64,000 nt of DNA from Talinum fruticosum (Eukaryota > Streptophyta > Magnoliopsida > Caryophyllales > Talinaceae), in assembly GCA_021018815.1 (NCBI GenBank), contig JAITYX010000079.1, positions 1,860,001 to 1,924,000 of the forward strand. The letters run 5' to 3'. The position numbers were made by a program, and so were the translations under genes. Shown one piece after another: positions 37,036 to 48,225 of the stretch; position 1 is the first letter of the stretch, and every line of letters starts with the position of its first letter. The notes beneath the pieces were generated by a model, which ran no database searches, had not been told where the DNA came from, and saw only the letters and a program-made list of their open reading frames with translations.

Positions 37036-39300
37036 ATTTGACCAAAGTCATCACAAGCAAAGCATGCAATTAAATTATGCATTTACCTCAAAGCACATAT
37101 TCCAAATCAGAAATATAGAAGCCCTTCTATATTTCTAGGAACAATATTTAAATTCAAAGTTTAGAAACAAACCACCATACACCATATACTAGCATGCCTG
37201 AACAAGAGTCAACTAAAACAAGGGTATACAGTTCAAAGGCAATCATAGGGAGAAAAAGCTCAACCAAAAGCCTTACTAGAAACTGGTCAACCCAATTAAA
37301 GAACAGAACCTCAAATAACCTTTTACAAAATTAAAAATTAAAAATTAAAAATTTGATCAAAATCGTCATCATGAATATTTATAATTCTATAAGTAATAAA
37401 AACTTTGCAAAATTATAACAAAAAATAAGAAAATAGATCAAAATTTGACCCTTTGCGGTCATGAAAGGAAAGACAGAGTAGTAAAATTTTCACCAGAAAA
37501 GGGGACAACCCACTAATAAGTACCTACAACATCCTTCTTCAAAGTGGGAAACGATAATTAAACCCAGATCTCATCAATGAACGTGAAATTGGGGGGGAAG
37601 GCGGAGGGGGCACAGACGATTAAAAGTTGAGAAACCGGCCAAGTTTTTGGTTCCTATTTGCTACCCACCGTACTAACACTGTAAAGCAGACCCTAAATTC
37701 ACAAACCAAGTGATACGAAGCCTAATGCATAGATGAATAAATAGGCATGAGGAATGGGAAACAAAACCTATCACACGCTGACCAATATAGCATAAAGTTC
37801 TTCCTAACTTTAGTGGTCAGCTCCCCTTTCCAAAACAAAACCAGATCTCTAGTGGGGTGGCTATGTCCATCGGAAAAAGAGCACTTAATTTAAATACTAT
37901 TATAAACTCAATCAGAAATAATATATCCAAGGAAACAAAGGGGAAAGAGCGAAATAAAGCTGACGAGGCTATGAAATGCTCCATAATTGCGCTAATATAG
38001 TATAGAGCTCAGCATAAGTACCGGCACTGTACCGCACTGTACCACTGAGGAGAGAGAAAATGAGACATGACTAGAGGGACAACTGAGGAGAGAGAAAATG
38101 CCTTGCTTTGTGCCTGGCACTGGCACCGGCAGCGGCACAGTACCACTGCTGCAGCTTCATCGATTTTAATTTACTTTTTCGCAGTGCAACACCATATGAA
38201 GCATTTGGTCTACAAGGGCAGAAAAGACGCCACACGCTAGAAAAAGTGAAGTCAGATATACATGCCAACCTTTTTTGGGGGAGGGGGACTTCCAAATCCA
38301 AGATATGTCATAACTACAGGGTAAAGGAAGTGACCATCTGATGATGACAGGGTATGTTTGTGCAACCAAAGCAGGTCATGGCCTCTGAACTTCTTCTCTG
38401 CAACCACCACCTTGTCAATCAACCTTGCTGTTTTAATTAAGATATCATGCTATCAAACATCTCACTGGGAATTCCCAATTCCCCACCAACCCCAACCAAA
38501 AAAAAAAAAAAATGTAGAGCTCGGAGTTCAATTGCAAACAGAGACAATTGGGACCATTGAAGGGAATAATGCAGTCTCACGAAAAGAGAGAACACCGACA
38601 CTAGGTAATGCCATGGTACGGAATCCTTTGGTTTATAATCCACATGAGGCTGTACATGTCTTATCATTGTCACCAAATGCAACCAATTAGGACAGAGGGC
38701 ATCATCGACAAGGCATAGTGACTTGGCATACAATTTTGTTGATGAAAGGTCGTGGTTCTTCAACACTTTGGAAGATTCTTGATTAAAAAATATACATATG
38801 ACTAGGCGTGGCGTCACTGAAATCAGAGATAGAACATAGGCAAGCCTTTTTTTTGGGAGGGGGTGACAATGAGACTAAAGTACTCATTGGAGTTCTCGTG
38901 TACTTCATCATTTGTCTTTTAAAACACAGCTCGATCTCTAGCTACTAAGAGTAATGGGCGATTTAAGGGTAGATTTAGTGTGGATGAACCCCTCTAAGAC
39001 CCACCCCTTAAATCCCTTAAAATGCTAAGATGCGCGTTTAACCATAACCCCAGCCCAAGAGTTCTAAAATTATGCAACACCTTTCACACGCGTTTAAGAC
39101 TATCAACAAACAATGCATAGAAGTTGGCTGACGAGAAACGCAACATTAGGCTTTGGATTTGTTGAACACTTGTATTGTATAAGTGAGTTTTATGGAATTG
39201 GTGTTTAGATAATGTGGCAACCTTAAAAAAAAAAAGCCCAATCTTAAACACTCCCACATTGCATTTGCTCTAATATGACAGTCTGAAACCAGATTTAGCC
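37036..39300. other. Non-coding DNA with scattered duplicated phrases
   Basis: Around 38610-38660 the sequence is related to 46118-46180 (TGGTTTATAATCCACATGAG versus TGGTCTCTAGTCCACATGAG). At 38700-38840 it is related to parts of block X and to 46958-47030. T/G tracts lie at 38271-38287 and 38847-38863. No exon pair found. Confidence 0.4.
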
Positions 39301-39670
39301 TAATATGACAACTTGAAAAAAAAAAAAAAAAAAACAGAGTTGTTAAGAAAAAGAAAAAACAGAGTTGTGTGTTCGTGCGTGGGCGCACGTGTGTGTGTGA
39401 GAGAGATAGAAGGGTGTGATAAGGGGGACAAAGAGAGAGATGGAGACAAATACTCATCATACCAGAACATTAATAACTCGCACGCTGCACTAATAAAGCT
39501 GGATTGGGTTCTTCCCTCTGCGCCAAATTGCCAATCAGAAGCAAGTAGATCTTACACTCATAATTATTAAAACATCACAAGAGAGCCCCCACATTCGGAG
39601 AAAATCTGGCGTTGTAAGATGCGAATTTCGACCGTATAAAGCCACAATTTCCCATTGCAAAGCTTCATTC
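39300..39670. repeat. Duplicated block Q, copy 1
   Basis: Related to 47030-47300: AAACAGAGTTGT, a GT/GA-rich run, TCTGGCGTTGTAAGATGCGA and GTATAAAGCCACAATTTCCC. On the minus strand both copies keep the same reading frame (QWEIVALYG, then NS.LTTPDFLR), so a short coding fragment may have been duplicated. Product unknown. Confidence 0.6.
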
Positions 39671-39956
39671 AGGCTCATGGAGCACTCACAATGGCTAAAG
39701 AATCTAAAGGTATGTCAAAGTCTTATCTGTGCTTAAGGCATAAGTAGGTGACTGCCTACCTAAAATCAAGGTGAGAAATCACCTATCTCTACCTTGCTAA
39801 ATGAGATCCAATGGAGATCAGGAAACATTTTATTTAGCCTGTGCACCTGTTCAGACACCTTAGCCACTGCTAAACCAGATTAAGGAACAGGGGAAGCAAA
39901 TGCATACCTTTAAGGTCTTATTGAGCATGTTGATGCACAACACACTTTCTAGGCTC

Positions 39957-40700
39957 CCCACTCTTACTTATCCACCCTGCTTGACTAAAGCTACCTGCCG
40001 TAAGAAACTCCTGTACCGGGATGACTTCTTAGTGATGCAGTGTCCTCAAATGAGCAAGTTTCAGAATACAAGACAAACCTATATGCAAAAGTTAGAACAA
40101 CTTACATAAACTTGGGAAAGTGAAGCAATGCACTACCTATAGATACGGCTTGAACTTGTCAACCCAGAATGCTCTTAAGGTCAGCATTAGCTTGAAGTCT
40201 CCTTGCCTGAAATATGAATGCTAAGAGTAAGCTCAGTATAGACAGATATCTGTACAAATTTGAAGCATGACATAAGGATTGCTAGTATACCCACCCACTA
40301 GCACGGCAGCTCCAAACCAGAACAGTCCCCTGATAAGCTTGTTGGATCCTGACAGTATGAAATATAATCAAATGATCACCATATCCAATAGACAACCACC
40401 CAAAAAAAAAAAAAAAAAAACACGGCACATAGGGACGACGGAGAATCAACAACAATCTTTAATATGATACTAACTTTGTCTGCCCCTGAAGCGAAGCAAG
40501 CGTTGACGAGTCATTCCCATTGCTCCAAGAATAAAGGTGCTGGCATTTCTCACAATGAACGTGATTTGACGTCACCTAGTACCTCATATATCTTGTTTTG
40601 TTCAGTGCTTTCATTGCCCAAAGAAGCAGCTACAAGTACAACCTCGTTTTACTCTCTGACTGTTTATATCCTTCGATTGCAGTCTGGATTGGCTTATATG
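39957..40700. repeat. Duplicated block Z, copy 1
   Basis: About 745 bp, closely matching 53246-53995 in the same orientation. On the minus strand it includes a hydrophobic frame, GSNKLIRGLFWFGAAVLVGG, and a stretch HVHCEKCQHLYSWSNGNDSS. Both are shared with the other copy, where the second frame gains a stop (GCTTCG to GCTTAG). It may be a piece of a gene; family not recognised. Confidence 0.8.
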
Positions 40701-40831
40701 CTGATTTTGTGGGTGATTGCCTCTTAAAGAATCAATTTCAAGACATATTTGTGCTGCACAGGGATCATTCAGATCAGGGAATGAATAGAGTTAAACAAGC
40801 ACAATAATGGGAAAAAACTTGCTGAAATGAC

Positions 40832-41068
40832 CTGCATCTCCCTCTTTTTGCGTAATGAACTGCCACATCTACTCCTTCAGTTACAGCTCGAACCTGAATG
40901 GAAAAGAAGACATAAGGAGATGTCATCCAGCAACCTGTTAACGATGTCAAGCATAATCCAAAGAGTTCTACCTCGCATATTCACCAGTGTGGAAGTTCGA
41001 AGAACATACAATCCCATCTTTACTATACCACAGAAAATCTTGTCAATCCTGAGAGGCAGTAATTTTGC
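40832..41068 (-). CDS. Two unidentified minus-strand exon candidates
   Basis: Block 40972-41068 has a TTCCACAG acceptor and GCGAG/GTAGAA donor and reads AKLLPLRIDKIFCGIVKMGL then YVLRTSTLVNMR. After a 78-nt intron, block 40832-40893 has a CATTCAG acceptor and GCAG/GTCATT donor and reads VRAVTEGVDVAVHYAKRG. The phases do not agree: joining them gives an early stop. One exon is misread, or the gene is broken. It lies on the strand served by promoter P2. Confidence 0.3.
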
Positions 41069-41660
41069 CTGTGGAATATAATATCGTGATCAGCAAAATA
41101 AACAAGAAACAAATTAAGAAGGCATAAGGGCAAGGCAGAACGAGAGTCAAAGCTTTATGTTTGGATAACGTTTTATGCCCTCAATTTGAAATAGGACAAT
41201 AATCCATTTCCATAACTCCAAGAATGTACGTACTATCATTTCTTACCATGAACACAATTCCCCTTTCCCAACACTCACATATCTTTTTCTTGACAGTCTT
41301 GAGTGCCTCTCTTCCCTAACGGATATAGATGAAGGGGGCGAACCTTGCTTTCTCTGTGAAGTCAGCAACATTCTCAGCGCATTAATGCTTCAATGGGAGA
41401 ACATCTCTTCTTGTGGTGCTGTTTTGTGAAGAAGGCAGGGCGAGTTTGAATGCTTCGATGGAAGTAGAACATCTCTTCTTGCCACCGGCCTTAGTACCCA
41501 GCAATTCGTGTTTGTACTATACCAACCTCATTGCCACCAGAAAAATGCTTAACCTACATTCACTGTATCAAAAATGCCCAAAAAAGGAAAGTGATGAAAG
41601 AGAATAATGAAACCAAGAACCAAACGAGAGTGGCTATAATAGAAAAATAAAGCACCTGAC

Positions 41661-41783
41661 CTGAAAAGAGGAAATTGAGTTTCTGGCACCTTCAAAACAA
41701 GCGACTGGCATTGTCATTATTACACCTGCATAAGGATGTAATTTTCTTTGATAGAGATGTCTACGCAACACAGCAGAGACCTT
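41661..41783 (-). CDS. Unidentified minus-strand exon candidate
   Basis: A TTGCTTTCAG acceptor and TTTTCAG/GTCAGG donor bound exactly 41 open codons: KVSAVLRRHLYQRKLHPYAG, VIMTMPVACFEGARNSIS, SFQ. A second copy of the acceptor region (CTGAAAGCAACTAATC on the plus strand) lies 41 bp away, so the 3' splice site has been tandemly duplicated. Possibly part of the P2 transcript. Product unknown. Confidence 0.4.
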
Positions 41784-42415
41784 CTGAAAGCAACTAATCA
41801 AATTACCAAATATGAGTTCACCATCTGAAAGCAACTAATCAGCATCACATATGGAGGAATGCTTCGCCCCACCAACAGGTATGAATCCTCAACGTAAAAA
41901 TCAACCTCAGGGTCAATGGGCTCTGCCAAACAATGGGAAGGCGCCAAGGCGGTGCTACATTAACAATAGAAGTTGATTTACACAACGATATTCAATTTTG
42001 ATAAGCAAATCAAACAAAAGTTGAAAGAGGAAGTTCACTATACCTGCACAGAATAAGGCCTGGAATCATCTACATACAGATTAATGACAACAAGAATAAA
42101 AAAACCAAATTCAGTTCAGTGACCGAGAACTACTCCCAAAAATATTAGGCATTTTCTTGTTCTTCCGAACTCATTTCTTTTAAAATAAAAACGGAAATGA
42201 AGCAAACACTTAAAAACCAAGAACTTTTCTCATCCCTTTAGAAGCGAAACCCTAGTCCATCATAGAGTTCAAGACTGCAACTCAGATAATTGGAAGCCAT
42301 TATATTATCCCCTTTGACGAATATCCACGCTTAGAGAAGAAAAGAAAAACCCTAACACAAACTAAAATGTGCCAATCCCCAAAAGCAATAGCCGCGTACC
42401 GAAAGTAACATATAC

Positions 42416-42512
42416 CGTAGATCAGCCGATCAGATACCCACCGACATGTCTCTGAAATCCGGAGAGAGAACGAACGCCAACGAATACAGAACTTGGACAC
42501 CGCAAAGAGTCG
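42416..42512 (-). other. Non-coding first exon (5'UTR) downstream of P2
   Basis: The leader starts about 30 bp after the TATA box and ends at a GATCTACG/GTATAT donor. The segment GCGTTCGTTCTCTCTCC, then GATTT, AGAGA and GTGGG, aligns with the leader downstream of P1. The TSS is estimated. Confidence 0.45.
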
Positions 42513-42770
42513 TGAGAAAAAATGAAAGGGGGAGGGCTTATTTATAGAATTCTAACACGGTTCCGGCCAGCTGTCACGGTTAAGGCCCAGCTGTCAACAG
42601 CTGTTTCTCTGCGGATTATACACGGCTTTTACGCATTGAAAGCGTTTTATGATAATCACTTTTTCCACCCCAGTGAAAACAAATTTAACGACGCGTATTG
42701 AACACGTATTCAGCCAACGCGTAGAAAGTGTGTATTCTCTGAATTCAGCGTAGAGGAAGGCGCGTCTTTT
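42513..42770 (-). promoter_or_regulatory. Promoter P2 with TATA box, paralogous to P1
   Basis: TATAAATA on the minus strand at 42539-42546. Upstream are three CAGCTG palindromes (42568, 42588, 42598) with CAGCTGTCA phrases as in P1. CGCG elements are ACGCGT at 42691, AACGCGT at 42716 and GCGCGT at 42760. These and the alignable leader show that P1 and P2 descend from one promoter. CAMTA binding is inference. Confidence 0.6.
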
Positions 42771-43780
42771 TCATGAAAAATGTATTCTAATTTCTACACT
42801 CTTTTAAAACCTTTTTTATATTTTCTTCGATAAAAAGTTCATAAAAGCAACATTTTTTTGAAATAAGCAACATATTTTTTAAAAAAGGAAAACTTACGGA
42901 AATACAAGTATCATTAATCAGGTAGAAGAGACAAATCATCCATTTAACATAGTCGAGAGACTAATGTCCTTTTAAATACAAGACATAAAAAACATAACTA
43001 GAAAAGTTGGTATGAATTGGATAAAAGCCCTTTAAGTTAAAATGAACAATCCTTCAATGAAAGGCGGAAAAAACTCTTAATATAGGTCCCACTTTTGTGA
43101 AGTTTGATGATGTACATTTTAAGCGGTGTTTTCCCTTGTAGCAATTTTACAAGCAAAAATTCAATTTCAAAAGACCCATAGAAAAAAAAATCAAATGAAA
43201 AAGTACATTAAAAATAAACGTTGGTATAAGATTCTGGTGGCCCATGGATTAGGCCCACAGTAAATAGTTCAAAGTTTCATCAAAAAATTTGGCAAAAAGA
43301 CCTAGTAATTCCAAATGTTCTGCCCCAATAGACCTAACAAAAATTACATCGATTATCCAAAAGTTGTTCTGAAATATGAAGACAGGTTAAGTCTTTACCA
43401 AATGACAAGATAACTCTTTCCCCATTTACTGGAATAAGCAACTAAAGACCACCTAAAAATATAAAAGTCACCACTTGAAGTGAAGGGCACAAGAGAATAT
43501 CGTAACATTTTTTAGGAAAAAGGGATAATGTTAAATATATTAATATGTTACATTACATATTATCACTTGTATAAGTCAAATATTAGTCATTTAATTCGTA
43601 AAGTAACTGCACATTGAAAACACTCCAAACAATATAAAATTTAGTCGTACAAGAATATAAGAGATTCATGAAAAAAATTGCTTCAACAGAAAATCCAAGC
43701 TAAAAGAAATCTATGTGGTTTTTATTAGTTCTGATATTTTAAACCTTTTAATTTTTATTAGGATACTGATAAGGATTTTT
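42771..43780. other. Non-coding DNA, no gene seen
   Basis: AT-rich. A phrase GGGATAATGTTAAATATATT at 43523 belongs to the tandem family at 47780-48090. Confidence 0.45.
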
Positions 43781-44120
43781 AAATAGTCAATAAATATGTA
43801 AACATACTATGACGGAACTGCATTGAATTGAATCGATGATCGAATATGAACCTTGCACGAGAGTATCCCATGGCATGAAGAGGAAGGCTCTCGAAGAACA
43901 TGCTCTGGTGGATAGGACACTCTCGACCTCAAGAGCCAACAAAAAGTTGTCAAAAAAGTGTACTGGTAACAATCCCAAAGGCGGTACTTGCTTTATATTG
44001 TTTATGCTATGTAGGAGGGGGAAGGAAAAAGTTGTACTAGATTATAAGGGCTGTCCGGGGAGGGGGGTTAATGAATGAAAACAATTCTCAACAAATTGTG
44101 GGTTAATTTATCAATATGCT
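43735..44120. repeat. Duplicated block W, copy 1
   Basis: Pieces recur at 47280-47440, 48260-48320, 51110-51315 and 58085-58130: GGTTCTCGAAGAACATGC-type, AGAGCCAACAAAAAGTTGTC, GGCGGTACTTGCTTTA and GGGTTAATTTATCAATATGC. A plus-strand frame (RKALEEHALVDRTLSTSRAN) is shared in part with the 51-kb copy, so an exon relic is possible. Confidence 0.65.
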
Positions 44121-44205
44121 AATTTTTCACTTAGAGGTTCCCAAGTCTTTCAAAGAGATCTGAAGCACATACAGTAACAACAAACACACAATGCAAGTTT
44201 CAACT

Positions 44206-44785
44206 AGACCTGGCAAAACTGACCCGAACCGAACGGGTCAACCCGAACGACCCGAAACCCAAACCGAACCGATATCCGAAACAATTGAACTGATTTTGAC
44301 CCGAAAACCGAAATGAACCGACCCGAACTTAACCGACCCGAAATGACCCGAACCGAAACCGACCCGAATGCAAAATGACCCGAACCGAAACCGAACCGAA
44401 CCCAAAATGACCCGAACCGAATCAGATCCGAATCGATTTAACCCCAATAAAAGTGACCCAACCCACATTTTTTTTTGTTGGGTCTCTCGGGATGTACTTT
44501 TGTGCCTATAGTGGTACGATTTTGAATTGATTTTGACTCAAAAAGTGACCCGATTACGACTAGATCCGAAATTAACCCGAATCGAACCCGAACGAGATTG
44601 ACCCGAAGTTGAACCGAACCGAAATTGACCCGAACCGAAACCGAACGAACCCGAACGAGATCGACCCGAAGTTTACCCGAACCGAAGTTGAACCGAACCC
44701 GAAACCGAACCGAACCCGAACAAGATTGACCCGAAGTTAACCCGAACCGAACTAACCCGAACCGAATGACCCGATTGCCAGGTAT
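44206..44785. mobile_element. TIR element (580 bp) filled with ACCCGAAC/CCGAA repeats
   Basis: Exact 10-bp flanking duplication AGTTTCAACT (44196-44205 and 44786-44795). The ends are inverted: left AGACCTGGCAA, right (reverse complement) ATACCTGGCAA, followed by GGGT-type sequence on each side. Almost all the interior is CGAACC/ACCCGAA repeat, with a short unique spacer near 44465-44530. A 9-10 bp duplication suits Mutator-like elements; that superfamily call is inference. No transposase. Confidence 0.8.
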
Positions 44786-44934
44786 AGTTTCAACTCATTA
44801 TGTTCACTTCCTACAGCCGATCATAAATAAAAAATGAGGCCCTTCACTTGCTCAAGCTTCTCTCTTATCAACCAGTAAGTCAAGAATGTCAACATAAAGG
44901 GAAATATATGTGAAATGCCATCATCTTAAAATGT

Positions 44935-45040
44935 AAGGTCTCACTCTCTGCCTCAGTGGTTAGTAAGATCAACTCCAACCATCACATTCCTAACTCTGGG
45001 AGGGATACTCTCAAAAGTCTAAAGCGATTTTCTATTTTTA
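44935..45040. repeat. Duplicated block V, copy 1 (uninterrupted)
   Basis: GTGGTTAGTAAGATCAACTC, CAACCATCACATTCCTAACT and GGGATACTCTCAAAAGTC. It recurs at 58355-58460 intact and at 54300-54640 interrupted by the ABCG fragment. Confidence 0.8.
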
Positions 45041-45394
45041 GTAACTACTAATTGTGTTCACTCAGAACCGGTGTATTTTAGCCCAAACTTAAAGAGATGC
45101 ATCAAGGTCCATGAAAATGACTTTAACCGGAAGGGAAACGAAGAGTTGAGGCAGGAAAATATAGCGACAAGGGTAATTACCGTGTACTTACAGAAAGCCT
45201 CCGTCACAGCCAATGTACTTTTCACCAAACGTACGAGGGAAATCCAAAATAAGTGGACACCTCCATCATACTAGCATATGCCTCAACAAAATCAACTAAA
45301 ACAATGGAATGCAGGTCAAAGGCAATGAAAAAGATCAACCAAAGGCCTAAATATCAGCGAAAATAGTGCTGTAATAAAGAAAGCTAAACATTAG
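45041..45394. other. Non-coding DNA, no gene seen
   Basis: Short phrases (AACTTAAAGAGATGCATCAA) also occur at 54647-54666. Confidence 0.4.
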
Positions 45395-45560
45395 AGAGAA
45401 TTTCATACCAAGTGAGGGGAAAGACCAAACCTGCCGTGGCAAAGCTTCACATTGGCGTAGGTATATATTAGAAAGGGCTTGCTCAGAATCTAATCACATA
45501 TGATGAAAGTTGGGTCTTTGCCAATGCCATTGTTGCCACCGTCAGCTGCCATCTATGTGA
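45395..45560. repeat. Duplicated block U, copy 1
   Basis: AAAGACCAAACCTGCC, AGCTTCACATTGG, AATCACATATGATGAAAG and GAGAATGAAG recur at 52480-52640. A more diverged relative lies at 55370-55610. Confidence 0.65.
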
Positions 45561-45994
45561 GAATGAAGAAAATAGAACGGATAGCTAGCCAACCACAGAG
45601 GAGACGTAGAACATTGCTGCTTCAGCAACAACTCAAAATCACATGAAAACCACATCAAATTACATTAGGCAATATAACATAACCTAAAATTCAAAGAAAT
45701 GTTTTGGAATATGAAAAGGCATTACCTCTTTACCAATTTACATCAGTTAAATGAATCCTGGAGCATCAGATATTCTTCCTGCTTGGAACTTGAAGATATT
45801 AGCTAATAGTCAAGGCAAGAAGATAACCTCACAAACTTGCACAAGTACTTCCTCATCAGGTTACAAAAACTTTCATGACACCATCGTAAAAAATACTCCA
45901 AGTTAGCCCATAATTTGGAAACGAAGCAACCGAAAATAGAGAGAGAGTTCTAACAGAAAATAAAGAAAGAGGGGGACGGGAGGGCACCCTGGTG

Positions 45995-46470
45995 AAGCAC
46001 GGACAGGAGTAAACTTGACGAGTACAAATTTTTAGCAACTATTCCTTGATGACATAAAGCCATGTCTGGGAAATTTGCAGCAGGATGAAAGCACAGAGAA
46101 TACCTACACAAGGCTATGTCTGGGAATCCCTTGGTCTCTAGTCCACATGAGGTTCCAGAAACCTTACCATTATAGTGACATTAGGAGTGCGAACGAAACT
46201 ACTATTCCTTCGATCTTTTTGCTATCCTGGCCAACATGAAGCCATACAAAGGGAAGTGGGGACAGAGTTGTATAGCTCCTTCCTAGGGTAATAAATCATA
46301 AGCAAGGACAAATTCCACTAAGAAAAATACAAGACAGCAAACAAACCATGGGAGAGCAAAGAACATTGGTTGCTTCAGCACATCAAAAATTGAAAGCATT
46401 GACCTTCAAATCACTGTAAAACTCAAAATCAAATGAAAACCAAATCAGAATAAAAATGTACAACATAAAC
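45995..46470. repeat. Duplicated block T, copy 2
   Basis: Diverged copy of 35700-36060, with an extra inserted stretch (46060-46240) containing two ATGTCTGGGAA phrases. Confidence 0.65.
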
Positions 46471-47029
46471 ACTCAATTCAAAATCATGGAGGACACATTT
46501 TAAAGATACCCACCGCTACGATATGTCATTCCAGAAAAACTTTAATAATAAGAGATAAATTAACTCGATGCTGTTTTGACACCAGCAAAACTATCACACT
46601 AGGTTCAACCCCACCCCCAAAAAAGTTGGTAGTTTGTGACACAATTTTCCATAGAAAACCTGACAACTATCCGGCACCACAAATATTTCATATTTGGCGC
46701 ATAAATCAAAAGAATTCTTGAAAATCAAATTATTTTATATTTTATGTATTCTGTTGAAAAATAATAATACTAATTTTTTCATTAAAAAGAAAATCAATTT
46801 TTACGCACACAGTATAGTTTTCTCCCCAACATTTTCTTTCCAGTACAGAGTGAGACGAGTCATGACCAATAAAGTGAAAAACTTTTGTGGAAAGGTGTTG
46901 ACTGATGTTTAAGGAAGTTATTCAGAAACTCATTCATAAAGGCTAGTACTTCACTTTGGAAGACTCTGATCAAAAATATCAATGTGATTAGGCGTGGGGT
47001 CACTAAAATCAGAGATAGAAATTAGACAA
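46471..47029. other. Non-coding DNA, no gene seen
   Basis: AT-rich. Its last 80 bp relate to 38760-38850. Confidence 0.4.
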
Positions 47030-47300
47030 GCTTTTCTTTTTTTTTTTTTGGGGGGGCCGAGGAAAAAACAGAGTTGTTCTGTTTTTGTGTGTGAGTGTGT
47101 GAGTGAGTGAGTGAGTGAGTGAGTGAAGGAGGGAGAGGCGCTGCATAGAACTGCACTCATAGAAGTTCTGGATTGGGTTATTCCCACTGCACCAAATTGC
47201 GAAATCAGAAGAAAGGTAAGACAAGACACGGAGAAAGTCTGGCGTTGTAAGATACGAATTTTGACCGTATAAAGCCACAATTTCCCATTGCAAAGCAAGG
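47030..47300. repeat. Duplicated block Q, copy 2, with GTGA microsatellite
   Basis: Copy of 39300-39670. It carries a T/G tract (47037-47057) and a (GTGA)n run at 47092-47127 in place of the GT/GA-rich run in copy 1. Confidence 0.65.
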
Positions 47301-47574
47301 GCGACTTGCTTTATATTGTTTATGCGATGTAGAAAGGCTACAAATCTTAAAGGGGTTGCCGGGGGGTGGGAGGGGGAATTAATGAATGAACAAATGTCAA
47401 CAAATTGTGGGTTAATTTATCAATATGCTAATTTTTCACCTAGATGTCTTATGATTCACATAGTTTTATAATTAAAAGTATGACCTCCATAGGCAATAAA
47501 TTTTAAATGATAAAATAATTATCAATCAATTTGTCAAAATGATAGAAATCTTAAATAATTATCAATCAAGAGAA

Positions 47575-47700
47575 GAATCACAACCAAGCTATGAGAGAGA
47601 ACAGAGTATTATCTGTTCCAAGCCACAAGAAGCACAGATACATGCACTATTGACTAAACCAAAACATAAAGTGAAACCTATTTAAGTAAGCACAACACCC
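47575..47700. repeat. Duplicated block R, copy 1
   Basis: AGAAGAATCACAACCAAGCT, GAACAGAGTATTATCTGTTC and AAGCCACAAGAAGCA are nearly identical at 58498-58610. A weaker match lies at 50775-50825. Confidence 0.75.
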
Positions 47701-47779
47701 ACAAAAAAACAAAAAAGATTCTTAGTTATGCTTAGTATACATCAAATGGATCACATAATAACTTTACCTCTCAACATCA

Positions 47780-48090
47780 AAATTAGAATTTTCGGTTTTA
47801 TCTTAGGGATGAGGAATAATGTCCAATATAAGCATAAATTAGAATGTTTGTTTTTATTTTAAGAATGAGAGATAATGTCAAATATATTAATCTACAAGCA
47901 TAAATTTAGACTTAATTTTACCTTAATCTACAAGCATAAAATTAGACTTAATTTTACCTCTTCACATAAAAATAAAATTTCGTTTTTATCCTAAGGATGA
48001 GGGATAATGTTAAATATATTAATATGTAACCATAAAATTAGAATATTGTTTTTATCCTAGAGATGAGGAATAATGTCAAATATATAAATT
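47780..48090. repeat. AT-rich tandem repeat, unit about 70-90 bp, 4-5 copies
   Basis: A unit with GAGGAATAATGTCAAATATA, TTAATATGTAAGCATAAAAT and TTTTTATCCTAGGGATG-type sequence. Related units are at 58685-58790 and near 43523. Confidence 0.7.
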
Positions 48091-48094
48091 TGTA

Positions 48095-48225
48095 GCACCT
48101 CATTCCAATAGACTCATTGGACGATCCCATCGTTGTGCATCCAGTAGGAATTGAACCTACGAATTCGCCAATTATGAGTTAGGCGCTTTAACCATTTAGT
48201 TATGGATGCTTAGCGGAGATATTTA
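48095..48225 (-). other. Nuclear plastid DNA insertion (NUPT) around trnI-CAU
   Basis: Reading the minus strand, the tRNA is followed by CAACGATGGGATCGTCCAAT and GAGTCTATTGGAAT. This matches the plastid trnI-CAU flank as known from angiosperm plastomes with a few transitions. The opposite border, near AGCGGAGATATT, is uncertain. Confidence 0.7.
48136..48209 (-). pseudogene. trnI-CAU: trnI-CAU pseudogene of plastid origin
   Basis: A 74-nt sequence with acceptor stem GCATCCA/TGGATGC, anticodon loop CTCATAA and an intact T-arm GTAGGTTCAATTCCTAC. The D-arm start reads TAACTAAATGG where the plastid gene has TGGCTGAATGG: three G-to-A changes that weaken the arm. The anticodon stem also carries a C-to-T change. 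The plastid enzyme that modifies the CAU anticodon would be absent, so function is unlikely. Confidence 0.8.

Noticed and set aside
38495..38511. LINE or SINE insertion judged from A-runs (also 40399, 58049, 61544)
   Set aside because: A-runs occur without upstream retroposon sequence or target-site duplications.
38437..38817. 126-codon minus-strand frame
   Set aside because: No protein-like composition, contains an A-run/T-run translation, and overlaps duplicated non-coding blocks.
44238..44468. Repetitive frame with FGSV-type repeats
   Set aside because: Arises from the CCGAA repeat of the 44.2-kb element.
47009..47298. Two overlapping 94- and 115-codon minus-strand frames
   Set aside because: They run through the GTGA microsatellite and a T/G tract; only the short QWEIVALYG part is worth noting.
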